Positions 1 through 9,989 of a DNA stretch of 23,042 nt are shown here, in pieces (position 1 is the first letter of the stretch; each line of letters starts with the position of its first letter). A model generated the notes under the pieces. The model was given only the letters and a program-made list of their open reading frames with translations. It made no database searches and was not told where the DNA came from. This DNA comes from Byssothecium circinans (lineage: Eukaryota > Ascomycota > Dothideomycetes > Pleosporales > Massarinaceae): assembly GCA_010015675.1 (NCBI GenBank), contig ML977002.1, positions 517,000 to 540,041 of the forward strand, in the 5' to 3' direction. The translations under genes were made by a program, and so were the position numbers.

Positions 1-55
<55 letters not shown>

Positions 56-76
56 GAATAATAATAATAATAATAT
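1..76. repeat. (AAT)n microsatellite
   Basis: A run of about 25 AAT trinucleotides with one interruption (AAG near 55-57) that dissolves into TA dinucleotides. It starts at the window edge, so its full length is unknown. It lies at the border of a TA-rich repeat block and has no coding potential. Confidence 0.95.
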
Positions 77-1006
77 ATATAACTTTAATAAGACTAGCTT
101 TTAGATAGGTATTATTAGCTTTATAAAAGTAGTTACTAGCTTAGAAAATTAAGTAAAGCCTATAATAATTTAGCTAGGTAATAAAGAGTAAATAATAGAG
201 ATCTAAAGTATATATTTAAATAGTATATTTACTCTACTATTTATTATATATAAATGATATATCTATATCTTTTTATAGTACTAAGAAGCTAATATACTAT
301 ATAATTAGAAGCTCTTAATCTTAAAGAATAGATAGATAAATAATAAGCTTAGTCTTATATAGTTAAAGTACTTTAATGTATATATAAAAGTAAGAACTAT
401 TAGCGTCGTTTAGTTACTAATTTTAGATAGCTATAAAAGCTACTTATATTAAGATTTTAAGAATTATTATTATAATAATAAGATCCTTATACTTTATATA
501 CTACTATACTTATTATATATCTTTTAGTTACTTAATATAGTATTATTCTTACTACTTAAGTATAAGTACTTTAAAATTATTTAAGACTTAGCATGCTAAC
601 GCGTTTTTATATTAATAAGGAAGTATTTCTACTAGCTTTTAAAGATATATTTTTAAGTGTATTTATAGTTTAAAACTATTAAAAGGCTTTTAAGGTAATA
701 AGGCTAGTCTTTCTAAACATATTAATAGTACTTAATTATTTTAATATATATATATATATACTTTACTAGGACCTTTACTACTAGAAATACTATAGCTATT
801 AAGAACTCTAAGTAATATATATAAATTTAGCTTATAGTTAAAGTTTATATATAATTCTATTACTTAATTACTATAAATAGTATAAGGTAGGCTTTTATAG
901 CTTATTAAAGTTACTACGTTAGTATTATATAGTACTATACTTATAAAGTTATATATTAAAGAGCTTAAAAAGTAACTTAAGGTAATAACTAAGTATAAAA
1001 TATATA

Positions 1007-1540
1007 AGTATAAGTATATTTAAAAAGGTAGTACTATAAAGTATAATTCTATAATAGACTAGAATAGTTCTAAACTATTAGAAATTATTTAAAACTATAA
1101 GAAAGTAAAAGTAAAGAGTAAATATTAAGTATAATAACTAAGTATTTACTACTATAGTAACTATAGTAAGGCTAGGCATAATATAAGAATATATTAAGCT
1201 AATAAAAAAGGTTCTTCTAAGTTAGAGGCTAGTACTTAGTATATATTTTTAGATAGTAATATAAATAATAATAATAATAATAAAGTTAAGTAAGTTAGTA
1301 TTACTAAAGAATTCTAGGTTATTTAATAGTTTAAGCTATTTAATAGTAGATTATATTACCTAGCCTTACTATAATTACTATAGTAATAAATACCTAACGT
1401 TACTAGTTATTATACTTTATATTTACTTTCTACTTTTACTTTCTTATAATTTTAAATAGTTTCTAATAGTTTAGAACTATTCTAGTTTATTATAAGACTA
1501 TACTCTATAGTACTACCTTTTTAAATATACTTATACTCTA
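1007..1540. repeat. Large imperfect inverted repeat
   Basis: The arm at about 1007-1186 reads, as reverse complement, very similarly to about 1351-1540, with a spacer of about 165 bp. Shared landmarks are AAAAAGGTAGTACTATA near 1022 against its complement near 1500-1520, and AGTAAGGCTAGG near 1167 against CCTAGCCTTACT near 1359. Differences are mostly A/G and C/T. The simplest reading is two copies of one repeat inserted head to head and then mutated by RIP. Confidence 0.75.
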
Positions 1541-1544
1541 AATT

Positions 1545-2002
1545 ATTGATAATTATTTTAAATAGTTTATAAACTATACTATTTAGTTAATATTTACTTT
1601 CTTATTACTTTATATATATAGTAGTTTATTTACTATATCTAATACTTTACCTAATATAGGCGTAAATCCTTATAAATTAAAGTTAAAGATATATTTAATA
1701 AGTATATCCTTATTAGTTAAGGATAGTTTTAAATAGTTTAAAACTATATTTAGTTAATAGGTAATTTAGTTAAAGTAATTAAATAGCTTTTAGTAATAAA
1801 CATTAAAAGCTCTAGTAGTATATTAGAAGCTTTTAAATTAGCTTAAATAGTAAGCTTAAAAAGTAAGCTTAATTCTACCTTTTTATTAAATAAGTATTAT
1901 ATTTATTAGTTAAGGTATTTTATAATAAGTATAGTATTAGTATTACTAAGGAAAAGTAGCTAGCTTAATAGTTTTGCTAGCTTAATAGTAGAATAGACTA
2001 CT
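1545..2002 (+). mobile_element. RIP-degraded terminal part of a TA-target DNA transposon (copy A)
   Basis: This stretch aligns by eye with the reverse complement of about 7440-7880. A good anchor is ATATAGGCGTAAATCC near 1656, whose complement occurs near 7730. At the right end, about 1951-2002, the sequence GAAAAGTAGCTAGC and its neighbour occupy the place of the preserved terminal repeat of the related relic at 7152 (AAAAGTGGCC... on that strand). The copy is thus the same family in inverted orientation with a mutated terminal repeat. No transposase frame survives. Confidence 0.6.
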
Positions 2003-2223
2003 ATATATTACTATATACTTAAAGTTAATTAGTAGAGTATAATTAATAGTTTAGTTCTATTTAAGTAAAATAGAATAAAGGCAAACTATAAGAGTAGTTA
2101 TATACTCTTTTAAAAGCGTATAAACTATAGTTCTACTTTGTAAATAATATAGATTAAATTCTCTACTTAATTCTATATGCTAGTAATAAAGCTTAGTATT
2201 TTATTTACGTACAAGTAACTAAT

Positions 2224-2478
2224 AACGCGTGTGGTAGCTGGCCGATTTTCCTCCTACCCTACCATCTCGTTTGGTGGTGAATCTCGGTGGCCGGTGATTT
2301 ACTCTACCGCAGCCGGACTTCTAAATGGAAAGGATGGTAGTGATAATACGCGTCGCGGTCATTAGAGGACTAGCCTACGTTTGTTGGGTGTACGAACCAA
2401 TCTGCCATCATAACGAGCAGAAGTTTCCTCTGGGCGACGAAGTGAGCACGTGAACCAGTAGATAGACTGTGAATCAAC
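2224..2478 (+). promoter_or_regulatory. 5' flank of the first P450 gene
   Basis: These 255 bp lie between the TA-rich block and the P450 start and have normal gene-flank composition. The AT-to-GC edge at about 2224 leaves little room for a promoter, so regulatory DNA is either compact or has been overwritten by the repeat. I see no clear TATA box or CCAAT box on the + strand. Assignment as promoter rests only on position. Confidence 0.4.
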
Positions 2479-4444
2479 ATGCTTCGCGTCGTTGTCATCG
2501 TGGGCCTGCTGCTGTTCGCGCTGGTCACCAAGAAATTGCTGACATGGAGCAACCACATCCACACAGCTCGGAGCAGTGGCTTCGTGGTCCGCAAGTCACC
2601 GTGAGCCATCTCTTTCTTATGATTCACTGAGACCATTCACTGACAGCAACAGCGTGCATATGGTCGATCTGTGGTGGTTAGGACTGTATCCCAAGCTGGT
2701 GCCATGGCTCAACTACCTCCCTACTGCGTGGACCAGCGGATGGCTACCGTGAGGAACCTCCCTGCTCTTCACACATAACCCCTCTAACACGACCGCAGCC
2801 TGAGCAAAATCTTCCACCTTTGGCATGTTGGCCACGAACCCTTCGAGCAGCTGGGAAGCGACAACATCATGCTTTCCTCCCCTAACGGCAATATGCTTTG
2901 GTGCAGCGACCCAGAGACCATCAACCAGATCGCGAACCAGGCCAAGCATTTCCGCAAGCCCGTCGAGTACTTCAGCTTCTTCGACACGTACGGCCCCAAT
3001 ATGCAGACCTCCCTCGGTGACGACTGGAAGGCACAGCGCAAGATCGTAGCCCCAGCCATTGGATCCCACTCAAATACCGCCATGTGGATGTCCTCGCTGC
3101 GTCAAGCTGAGAGACTGACGGCGCTCATGACCGCGGATGGCCCCGTCATCAGCCATATGAAGGACCACATGTCGGAGATTTCACTGCACTGCATCGCGCA
3201 GTGCTTCTTCAACAAGGACCTCGAGTACGAGACCATCGAGGACTTTCCCTCGCACGAGCTGCCTAAGGGGCGGTTCGGGTTTGTCGAGGCCATGTTCACT
3301 ACCATTGACAAGATCGGCATCATAGATTCGATCCCCAAGTCGTTGCGCGGTAAGCCATGATCCGAACTGTGGATGCTCCGATGTTGCTGTGACGCGTCTG
3401 ATCCGTTTAGCGTATATCCCCTTGGCAAGCATCAAACGAGCTGACAAGGCCTACCACGATCTCCATAGTCATATGAAGGAGATGTGCGACGAGGCTTTCA
3501 GAAAGGATGCAACTGAACGGAAAGACACAGACCTGAGCATCATGGGTGAGTTCATGTGGCGCAGCATATAGCAATACGTCGACTCACTGTACTCAGACAC
3601 ACTGATCGCCGGCACGCGGCCCGAGTCCGCCGAAAAGAACGGCAAAGTCATGGACCGCGAGACGTTGACTGGCAACGTCTTCTTTTTTCTGCTCTCAGGC
3701 CACGGTACGGCAGGCAACACGCTGGGCTTCCTGATGTTCCTCCTCGCCATCCGCCAGGACATCCAAGTGGACCTACAAGCCCACCTCGACGCCGAGCTCG
3801 GCGGCAAGCCCCTGGACACCTGGTCCGTCACGGGCGAGTTCATGCGACTCTACAACGGCTACACGGGCGCCGTGCTCAAGGAAGCCATGCGTCTGTACAA
3901 CGTCGTCGAGTTCATCCCGCGGCGGTGCACTGCTGAAGCATCTGTGACCGACCTCAAGGGCAGTCGCTTCATCATCCCCCGTGACACGCTGTGCCTGCTC
4001 AACTTCACCGCCGCCTTCCGCCACCCCAGCATCTGGCCCGCGGGCCCTAATGCCAAAGATCCCGCGACAGGGAAGTACCATCCGATGCTAGACTTCGATC
4101 CAAGCCGTTGGGACAGCTTTGCTAACAAGATCACCAAGCCGTCCGAGGTCGGGCTGCGCACGTATTTTCCCTTCGGGCTTGGAGGGCGCGCGTGCCTGGG
4201 AAAGAGCCTCGGGTCCATCATGATGGTGGGCGTGCTGGCGTACATATTCACAAACTTTAGCATTGAGCTGGTGCCGTCCCGCGCGGTGGAAGAGGAGGCG
4301 ACGCGGACGGGTAAGGACGAGAACTGGGTCAAGGAGCGGACGCGGGAGCAGGCGTTGCGGATGTTGGTGGATGAGGTTGAGTGTAATTTGCTGATTGAGC
4401 TGCGCAAGGAGCTGCCAGTGCGGTTGGTGCCGCGGAAGGTGTAG
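2479..4444 (+). CDS. Cytochrome P450 monooxygenase (P450-1), four introns
   Basis: Exons 2479-2600, 2653-2748, 2799-3349, 3411-3545 and 3597-4444 join into one open frame of 583 residues. All four introns (50-61 bp) have GT/AG borders; the first two are phase 2, the last two phase 1. The start is the first ATG before a hydrophobic anchor (about residues 4-16), typical of ER-bound microsomal P450s. Visible landmarks: C-helix WKAQR (W149-R153), I-helix SGHGT (335-339), K-helix EAMR (E397-R400), an FDPSRW PERF-type motif, and the haem loop FGLGGRACLG with ligand C501. The family inserts one oxygen atom into an organic substrate using electrons from NADPH-P450 reductase. The I-helix lacks the usual acidic residue before Thr (G338), which is unusual. 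It is a diverged tandem paralogue of the gene at 4954. Substrate and CYP family are unknown. Confidence 0.93.
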
Positions 4445-4568
4445 TGGTGTGCTGGGGGGCCGGAGACAAGAGGAGAGGGAAGGGGAGGGTAGGGTAGGGT
4501 CTTTGGGAATCAAGTGGACACTGCTTGTTGTATAGTAGAAGTACGCTTAGATATATATGTTTGGAGTA

Positions 4569-4721
4569 CCGTAGAAACTTGATGGAGAGAGCTAAGCTAA
4601 CGTCGGTGTAGCCAGTCATAGAAGTCGAAAAGTGGGTATAAGCGGAGACCATCACGTGCCACAGCCAATTAGACTGATTATTGGACGGCGTCGTCTCAGC
4701 TCTCTCCATCAAGTTCTATGG
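4569..4721. mobile_element. Candidate MITE (Tc1/mariner type) with TA target duplication
   Basis: The left end begins CCGTAGAAACTTGATGGAGA and continues GAGCT (4569-4593). The right end, read on the - strand from 4721, begins CCATAGAACTTGATGGAGAG and continues AGCT. The roughly 25-bp terminal inverted repeats differ by one substitution and one single-base indel. TA dinucleotides sit directly outside both ends (4567-4568 and 4722-4723), as expected for a Tc1/mariner-type target duplication. The 153-bp element has no coding capacity. Inside it lie CACGTG (4653-4658) and CCAAT (4665-4669), so it may have brought regulatory sites into the P450-2 promoter. Without other copies, a plain long hairpin cannot be excluded. 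Confidence 0.65.
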
Positions 4722-4810
4722 TAGACATGGCGATGATAATATTTCGTTTATCTTATAGATCGGGAATGTACACTAACACCAGGCTAGGCTAGGCCGCCAG
4801 GGCATGAGGT

Positions 4811-4820
4811 TATTTAAATA
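4811..4820 (+). promoter_or_regulatory. TATA-like box upstream of P450-2
   Basis: The palindromic sequence TATTTAAATA lies 134 bp before the ATG at 4954 and is followed by pyrimidine-rich DNA. Position and composition fit a core promoter for the second P450 gene. It lies outside the candidate MITE. Confidence 0.5.
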
Positions 4821-4953
4821 AGCTTCCACTCCCGCTCCGACATTTATCACACTTGTTACCTCTCGCTGCCTACCACGTTTACTCGTAATCCCCCGCTCCA
4901 AATGCGGAGGACTGCGCAGCACTAGACTTCATTCCGTCCTATATTCTTCCGCC

Positions 4954-6988
4954 ATGTTTTCCGTTTTCCAGGCGGCGTTGCTCGCCGTCGTGACCTACGC
5001 TTTTTCGCAATTTCTGATGTTGTGCTGGAACCTGGGCAAGCAGGTGCAGCAGGCTAGAGCCAGCGGGCTGCCGTACTGCCTCTCACCGTACGTGGAATTG
5101 TGTAATGTGCACTGTTGTCTTAAACTTGAAAAGTCTAACAGAGGTGGTAGGGTTCACGTCATGAACGTCGCGTACTGGTTTCTACTCGCCCCAATCGTCG
5201 CCCTGGACGGATCGATATCCATGCAAACTCTGCAAAAATGGGCGCCGTAAGCTTGATCAGATGGATTCCTATCATTGTGCAAGACGTACTGACCAGAATT
5301 TCCCCCTTCCCAGGTGGACGGCCATCTTCCGCGTCTGGCAGGCAGGCTACTCCGTCTTCCGCGACTTGGGCACCAACTCCTTCTTCCTCTGCTCACCCTC
5401 CGGTCCCATGCTCATGACCTGCGACGTGCACCTCGTCAAGCAGGTGCTGACGCGCGCGCACGACTTCCACGCCCCCGTCGAGGTCCTCGGGCTTTACAAC
5501 ATCTACGGTCCGACGCTGGCCGCGAGTGAGGGCGAGCAGTGGCGCCTGTACCGGAGGATCACGACGCCCTTCTTCAACCAGAAGACGTACGGCAAAGTCT
5601 GGAAGGAGAGTCTGGACAAGGCCGAGCGCCTGTCTGCGCAGTGGAGCCATGGGAACGACAACGCGCGGGTTGCGGATGTCAAGGAGGAGCTCATGTCGAA
5701 GCTGAACCTGCGCGTCATCGCTAAGATCTTCTACGACCAGGAGCTGCCGTACGATGCTGAAAATGCGATGAAGGACGTTGCGCCTGCGGGGCATGCGCTG
5801 ACGTTCAGCGCTGCCATCAATGCCGTGCTGTCGAATCTCGCAACGGTTTTCAGCGTACCCAAGTGGTTGCTAGGTGAGTTAGCCGGCCCTCATTGCACCA
5901 TCACTCGACACCTTGCTGACGAATGGTGCAGCCAGATCGCCTTTTGAGTCGCACAAGAAGGCGTATCAGGGGTTCCTGGAGTGGCAGCAGTACATGCTGG
6001 AGATGAGGAACTCGGTGCTATCACGACTTGATGCGGTGAAACAGAAGGACGAGCCGTATTTCTTAGGTAAGTTTCCAAGGAGGCAGACTCGCTCTGCGTT
6101 GTTGCAGATGTATTCAGCGTTGATTTTCAATTCGGATGGCACTGAGGAAACATCACAGAATCCCTCGTCATATCAAGCGACGCCGCATCCAGCCGCGAAG
6201 GCGTCCGCCCGCTGACTGAAGCGGAGGTACTCGGCAACATGTTCTTCTACGTTATGGCCGGCTTCGACACCACCTCCACCACGCTCTCCTTCGTCTTCCT
6301 CCTCCTGGCCCTCCATCCCTCCACCCAAACCCTGCTGCAGCAGGAACTCGACCGTGTTCTCGGCTCCAGAGTCACATCCGCGTGGGACGCCAACAAAGAT
6401 GTCCCCGAACTCCTCAACGGCTATCTCGGCGCCATCATCAGCGAGACCCTGCGTCTCTACCACCCTGTCGCATGGTACGCCCGCAAGGCGGTCCACAACA
6501 CCACCGTCACCACCGCCAGCGGCGCCACCTGCAGAATTCCCAAGGACACCATCATCATGATCGACGTCGCAGCCATCGGGCGGCATCCCGACTACTGGTC
6601 TCCTTCCATCTTCCCCGGAGACAACACAGGCATAGAACAGTCCCCCGCGCGCGACTTCAACCCCGCCCGCTGGCTCGAGCCCAGTGACAACGCGGCCGCC
6701 TTCCCCTTTTCCGCCGGCCACCGCATGTGCCCCGGCAAGCGCTTTGCCGAGGTCGAGATGTGCGCCATCTTGGCGCGGGTGTTCAGCCAATTTTCGCTGC
6801 GGCTTGAGGCGGATCCGGCAGATGTGCTGGAGGCAGAGGGGCCGACGGGGCATGGGAAGGCGTGGCTGGAGGAGCGAACGAGGGAGCGGGCGACGAGGGC
6901 GCTTTATGAGGGCATGGGGTTTGGGCATGGGATTTATCCAAAGGTGCATGTACCGTTCAGGATTGTACCGCGGGGCAAGGCAGGGTGA
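4954..6988 (+). CDS. Cytochrome P450 monooxygenase (P450-2), four introns
   Basis: Exons 4954-5087, 5151-5246, 5314-5873, 5932-6066 and 6159-6988 give 584 residues. Intron phases are 2, 2, 1, 1, and exons 2 and 4 are 96 and 135 nt, exactly as in P450-1, which shows common descent. A hydrophobic N-terminus (about residues 2-25) predicts ER membrane anchoring. Landmarks: C-helix WRLYR (W153-R157), canonical I-helix AGFDTT (342-347), ETLR in the K-helix (E404-R407), FNPARW, and haem loop FSAGHRMCPG with ligand C499. All catalytic features of a working monooxygenase are present. Intron 1 (63 bp) has no in-frame stop, so retention would insert 21 residues; the paralogue supports splicing. Intron 4 (92 bp) has an earlier AG near 6107 that leads to a stop, so the acceptor at 6158 was chosen. 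Substrate unknown. Confidence 0.93.
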
Positions 6989-7151
6989 ATGTCACTCTCA
7001 CTTGTACGGTTAGAAAGCTCGTTGGCAACCATGTCGTGTTGTACAAGCAAGTGTGTGGAGAGGACCAGTGTGATAACCAATATGTTTGTTAGTAAGTTGC
7101 TAGTATAGGGCCGGGGCCAAAATTTTTTTTTTTGGCGATATATAACTTATA

Positions 7152-7955
7152 ACGTAAAGCACCACTAAGACGGCCAACCCACCAAGACGGCCACTTTTCC
7201 TTAGCAACATTAATACTATACTTCTCACGAAATACCTTAACTACTAAATATAATACTTATTTAATAAGAAGGTAGGATTAAGCTTAATATAAAGTACTTC
7301 TAAATAGCCTATACTACTAAATAGCCTAAAATTCCTTAGTAATACTAACTTACTTAACTTTATTCTTATTATTATCTATAATATAATCTACTATTAAACT
7401 ATATATACTACTATTAAGCTAGCTAAACTATTAAGCTAGCTACTTTTCCTTAGTAATACTAATACTATACTTATTATAAAATACCTTAACTAATAAACGT
7501 AATACTTATTTAATAAAAAGGTAGAATTAAGCTTACCCTTTAAGCTTACTATTTAGGCTAATTTAAAAGCCTTTAATATACTACTAAGGCTTTTAATATT
7601 TATTACTAAAAGCTATTTAATTACTTTAACTAAATTACCTATTAACTAAATATAGTTCTAAACTATTTAAAACTATCTCTAACTAAAGAAAATATACTTA
7701 TTAAATATATTCTTAACCTTAATTTATAAGGATTTACGCCTATATTAAGTAAAGTATTAGATATAGCAAATAAACTACTACGTAAGCAGGATAGTAAAAA
7801 AGTAGATACTAACTAAGTAATATAGTTTATAGACTATTTAGAATAGTTATAAATAGTTTAGAACTATTTAAAAGACTATTAAAGATTACTATAAAAGGAT
7901 CTTAAAGTAGTTAGTACATAGTTTAAGCTTATATAGAATAATAAAGTAAAGTATA
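7152..7955 (-). mobile_element. Truncated RIP-degraded TA-target DNA transposon (copy B)
   Basis: The left end starts ACGTAAAGCACCACTAAGAC directly after a TA (7150-7151) and contains two subrepeats of the type AGACGGCCA, followed by CCACTTTTCC. This resembles the ends of the larger element at 7956-17185. Only the first 50 bp or so keep GC; the rest is TA-rich. A second, mutated terminal-repeat-like segment at about 7393-7450 and its follow-on sequence repeat what is seen at about 7190-7290, so at least two related copies are nested. No matching right end is found in the window. About 7440-7880 is the inverted counterpart of 1545-2002. Confidence 0.6.
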
Positions 7956-8669
7956 ACGTATTCCACCATCGAGCCAGCCACTTTTGCTTGGCAAGGAAAA
8001 TGAAACCGTATTATCTTAATAATAAAGCGAAATCTTAATATTTTCTTTTGAAATTTTAAACATAGATAGATATATATATAATCTAATAGGTATTAAATTT
8101 TTATAGCTATAGCTTACGTAATAAAATAGCTATTAATCTATAAAGTATCAATAGCTAAAACCTACCTTATACTATAGATTAATACCTAAACGTTAGTAAT
8201 ATACTATATAACTTTAAGGAATTACTTACTAGTATATTAGTTAGTAGCTATTAAGTTATTATAGCGTGCAGCCTAGATTTAATGCTATAATAGTAGGTAT
8301 AAGGTAGGGGGTAAGAAAAATTAGAAAATCTTTTAAATAAAGTTATACATATTAGATATCTCTACTTTCTTCTCAGGAGGAGGATGGTATATACTAAATA
8401 AAGCTATATATAAAGTTTAAAGTAAGTAAATACCTCTAAAACTAAAAGATCTAGCTTAGGAAGTATAGGTTTTTAGAAAATTTAGACACTGCCTTATTAT
8501 AAAGCTTATATAAGCTAATCTTTTATAGCTAACTATTTATATTACTATTATATATATATATAAAGTTTATTAAAAGAAAAGAACTAAGGATATCTAGCTA
8601 GATAAATTATTTAATTATAGTTTTCTAATTTTAAGAATCTCTACCCTCCCTACGCTAATTCTCTAATAG

Positions 8670-9129
8670 TGTTACCGAGGGGTATACTTGCCAGTCCTGA
8701 TCCGTGTAAGGGGAGGTCGGTTGGTATAAGGTGTATACATTAGGTAGTATGCTTTAGTAATTTAAGAGGCAAACGTGTAAAAGTAACTAATTCTATAACT
8801 AACTATAGAATAACTAAGTATTAATCTAGGTAAGAGATAAACTATAAAGAGTTAACTACAAAGAACCAAAATCAAAAAGACAAAGGAGATCTGTCTAGTC
8901 TTTATACTACTTATTCTGTTCCTCTACTAAGTCCTTGATCCCACCTAGAGCCTTTGCTCCTTCTAATCCTAGGATCTCCTTATAATCCTAGGATCCATGG
9001 GATCCTTTAGTCTTAGCGGGATCACGTTTACGTGACTGACGCCTTAACCCTGTCCTGCGCCCTACCGTCTGATACTCTCCCTAAGCGTATCGTTCCTCCA
9101 TGGCTGCGCTTATACATTATCTTGTAATA
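8670..9129 (-). repeat. 3' LTR of the Gypsy element (left copy)
   Basis: A 460-bp direct repeat of 15653-16131. It starts TGTTACCGAGGGGTATAC and ends CTTGTAATA, where the other copy has CTTGTAACA. Most differences between copies are transitions (for example GATCCGTG here, AATCCATG there), consistent with independent RIP. It lacks one 19-bp unit present in the right LTR. Confidence 0.88.
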
Positions 9130-9280
9130 TTATCCCCCTTTTTAAGGTTATCGTCCTAATATCCTAGGAGGTATGTCTGCTGTGCCGCTTCTTCTTGTAG
9201 CTAGTATATAAGTCGTGCGTGTCCCTAGTTGCTCATCATGTCGTAGCCTCCTCTAGGGTTTTGCTAACCTTTCCCTAACT

Positions 9281-9960
9281 ATGCCTAAGGTTCCGTCTAA
9301 GTCGTCCACCGTTCGTTATCGCAATCACGCCAACCAAATTCGTTCTTGAGGGCTAGAAATGGCGCTAGGTTGCGAGCGTTGTTAGAAGCGCAAGCTTCGT
9401 TATTTCGTTAATGCGGCTATAGGTTAGTGTGCCACCTACATTTAGGTTTATGCTAAGTGTAGTTTGTTTATTCCTAAAGAGGAGTAGGAGAAAGTATAAA
9501 TAGAGAAAAAAAAGAAGTAAATTACGCTTCTTTACTCTAAGGTGGAGGCTGCGCGGCTTTAGGCTAAATCTACCTAACTCCGCGTGGAGCTAGCTGAGTT
9601 AGAAGCCTATGAGCGTTCCTTCATGAACTAGGATTACTATATCTTAAATGCGATGGATGCTGCTTAAGGGGTGGAGACTTTAAAGAGTATAGAGTCCACT
9701 ATTTTATCTAAACCACTGCTATCTAAACTGTTGTTAACTAACCTAGGCTAGTTATAGGCTAATCCTTCTTTAACTTCTTTTAATCCTTCTTTATCCTTTA
9801 ACTTTTCTACTTTCTTAGTAAACATGGAGTCACTACCTCTAGATACTGCTAGTAGTAGTCCTTTACTAGTTTCCTATAGTCTATAAGATTCTATATTAGT
9901 TCCTAGGTATTCTAGCTATCTAGCTAGTCCTTCTACTTAACTAAGTATTTCCACTAACGC
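9281..9960 (+). pseudogene. Decayed Zn2Cys6-type zinc-cluster ORF, antisense to gag-pol inside the Gypsy element
   Basis: From ATG 9281 a + strand frame runs to roughly 9960, interrupted only by TAA/TAG/TGA codons where CAA, CAG or CGA would restore sense, the RIP signature. Around 9371-9460 it shows the spacing C-x2-C-x6-[C]-x8-C-x2-[C]-x6-C. Four cysteine codons survive (9371, 9380, 9428, 9458) and two are now Tyr codons (TAT 9401, TAC 9437), one G-to-A step from Cys. The spacing and the basic stretch KRKLR after Cys 2 match fungal binuclear zinc clusters. A Glu/Lys/Leu-rich, possibly coiled-coil part follows (about 9480-9600), then a Ser/Leu-rich tail. It lies between integrase and the 3' LTR, opposite to gag-pol. 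If once functional it would have bound nucleic acid; its role is unknown. The end coordinate is approximate. Confidence 0.6.
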
Positions 9961-9989
9961 TTAAATTTCCGCAGGTCCTTAATTTCTTT

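Larger units (their letters stand above)
77..2223. repeat. TA-rich, RIP-degraded repeat block without genes
   Basis: The sequence is overwhelmingly A and T, with TA steps everywhere and very few CA, TG or CG steps. This is the known outcome of RIP (C to T, preferentially at CpA) on fungal repeats. No reading frame of useful length exists on either strand. Parts are recognisable as repeats: an inverted pair at 1007-1540, and a stretch at about 1545-2002 that matches the reverse complement of DNA near 7440-7880. Composition switches abruptly to ordinary GC content at about 2224. I see no gene, RNA or array here. Confidence 0.85.
4445..4953. other. Intergenic spacer between the two P450 genes
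   Basis: This 509-bp spacer serves as 3' flank of P450-1 and promoter of P450-2. It contains a candidate MITE (4569-4721), a TATA-like element (4811-4820) and pyrimidine-rich stretches between about 4825 and 4950, common around fungal transcription starts. No convincing ORF is present; the - strand frame across 4329-4712 overlaps the P450-1 end and resembles no known protein. Confidence 0.7.

Noticed and set aside
1..76. CRISPR-like or centromeric array
   Set aside because: It is a simple trinucleotide microsatellite without spacers, in a eukaryotic context.
2362..3083. Several - strand ORFs of 66-118 residues over the start of P450-1
   Set aside because: They are antisense to P450-1 exons with no recognisable motif. 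The + strand frame is fully explained by the spliced P450.
5088..5150. Reading P450-2 intron 1 as coding, since its 63 bp have no in-frame stop
   Set aside because: P450-1 has an intron at the same place and phase, and the splice and branch-point signals are good (CTAAC near 5134).
6173..6949. A 258-residue - strand ORF
   Set aside because: Antisense shadow of the last P450-2 exon, a high-GC coding region that leaves the opposite strand open.
8890..9100. Host gene in the GC-richer part of the left LTR
   Set aside because: The same sequence recurs at 15870-16110 as the other LTR and has no open frame.
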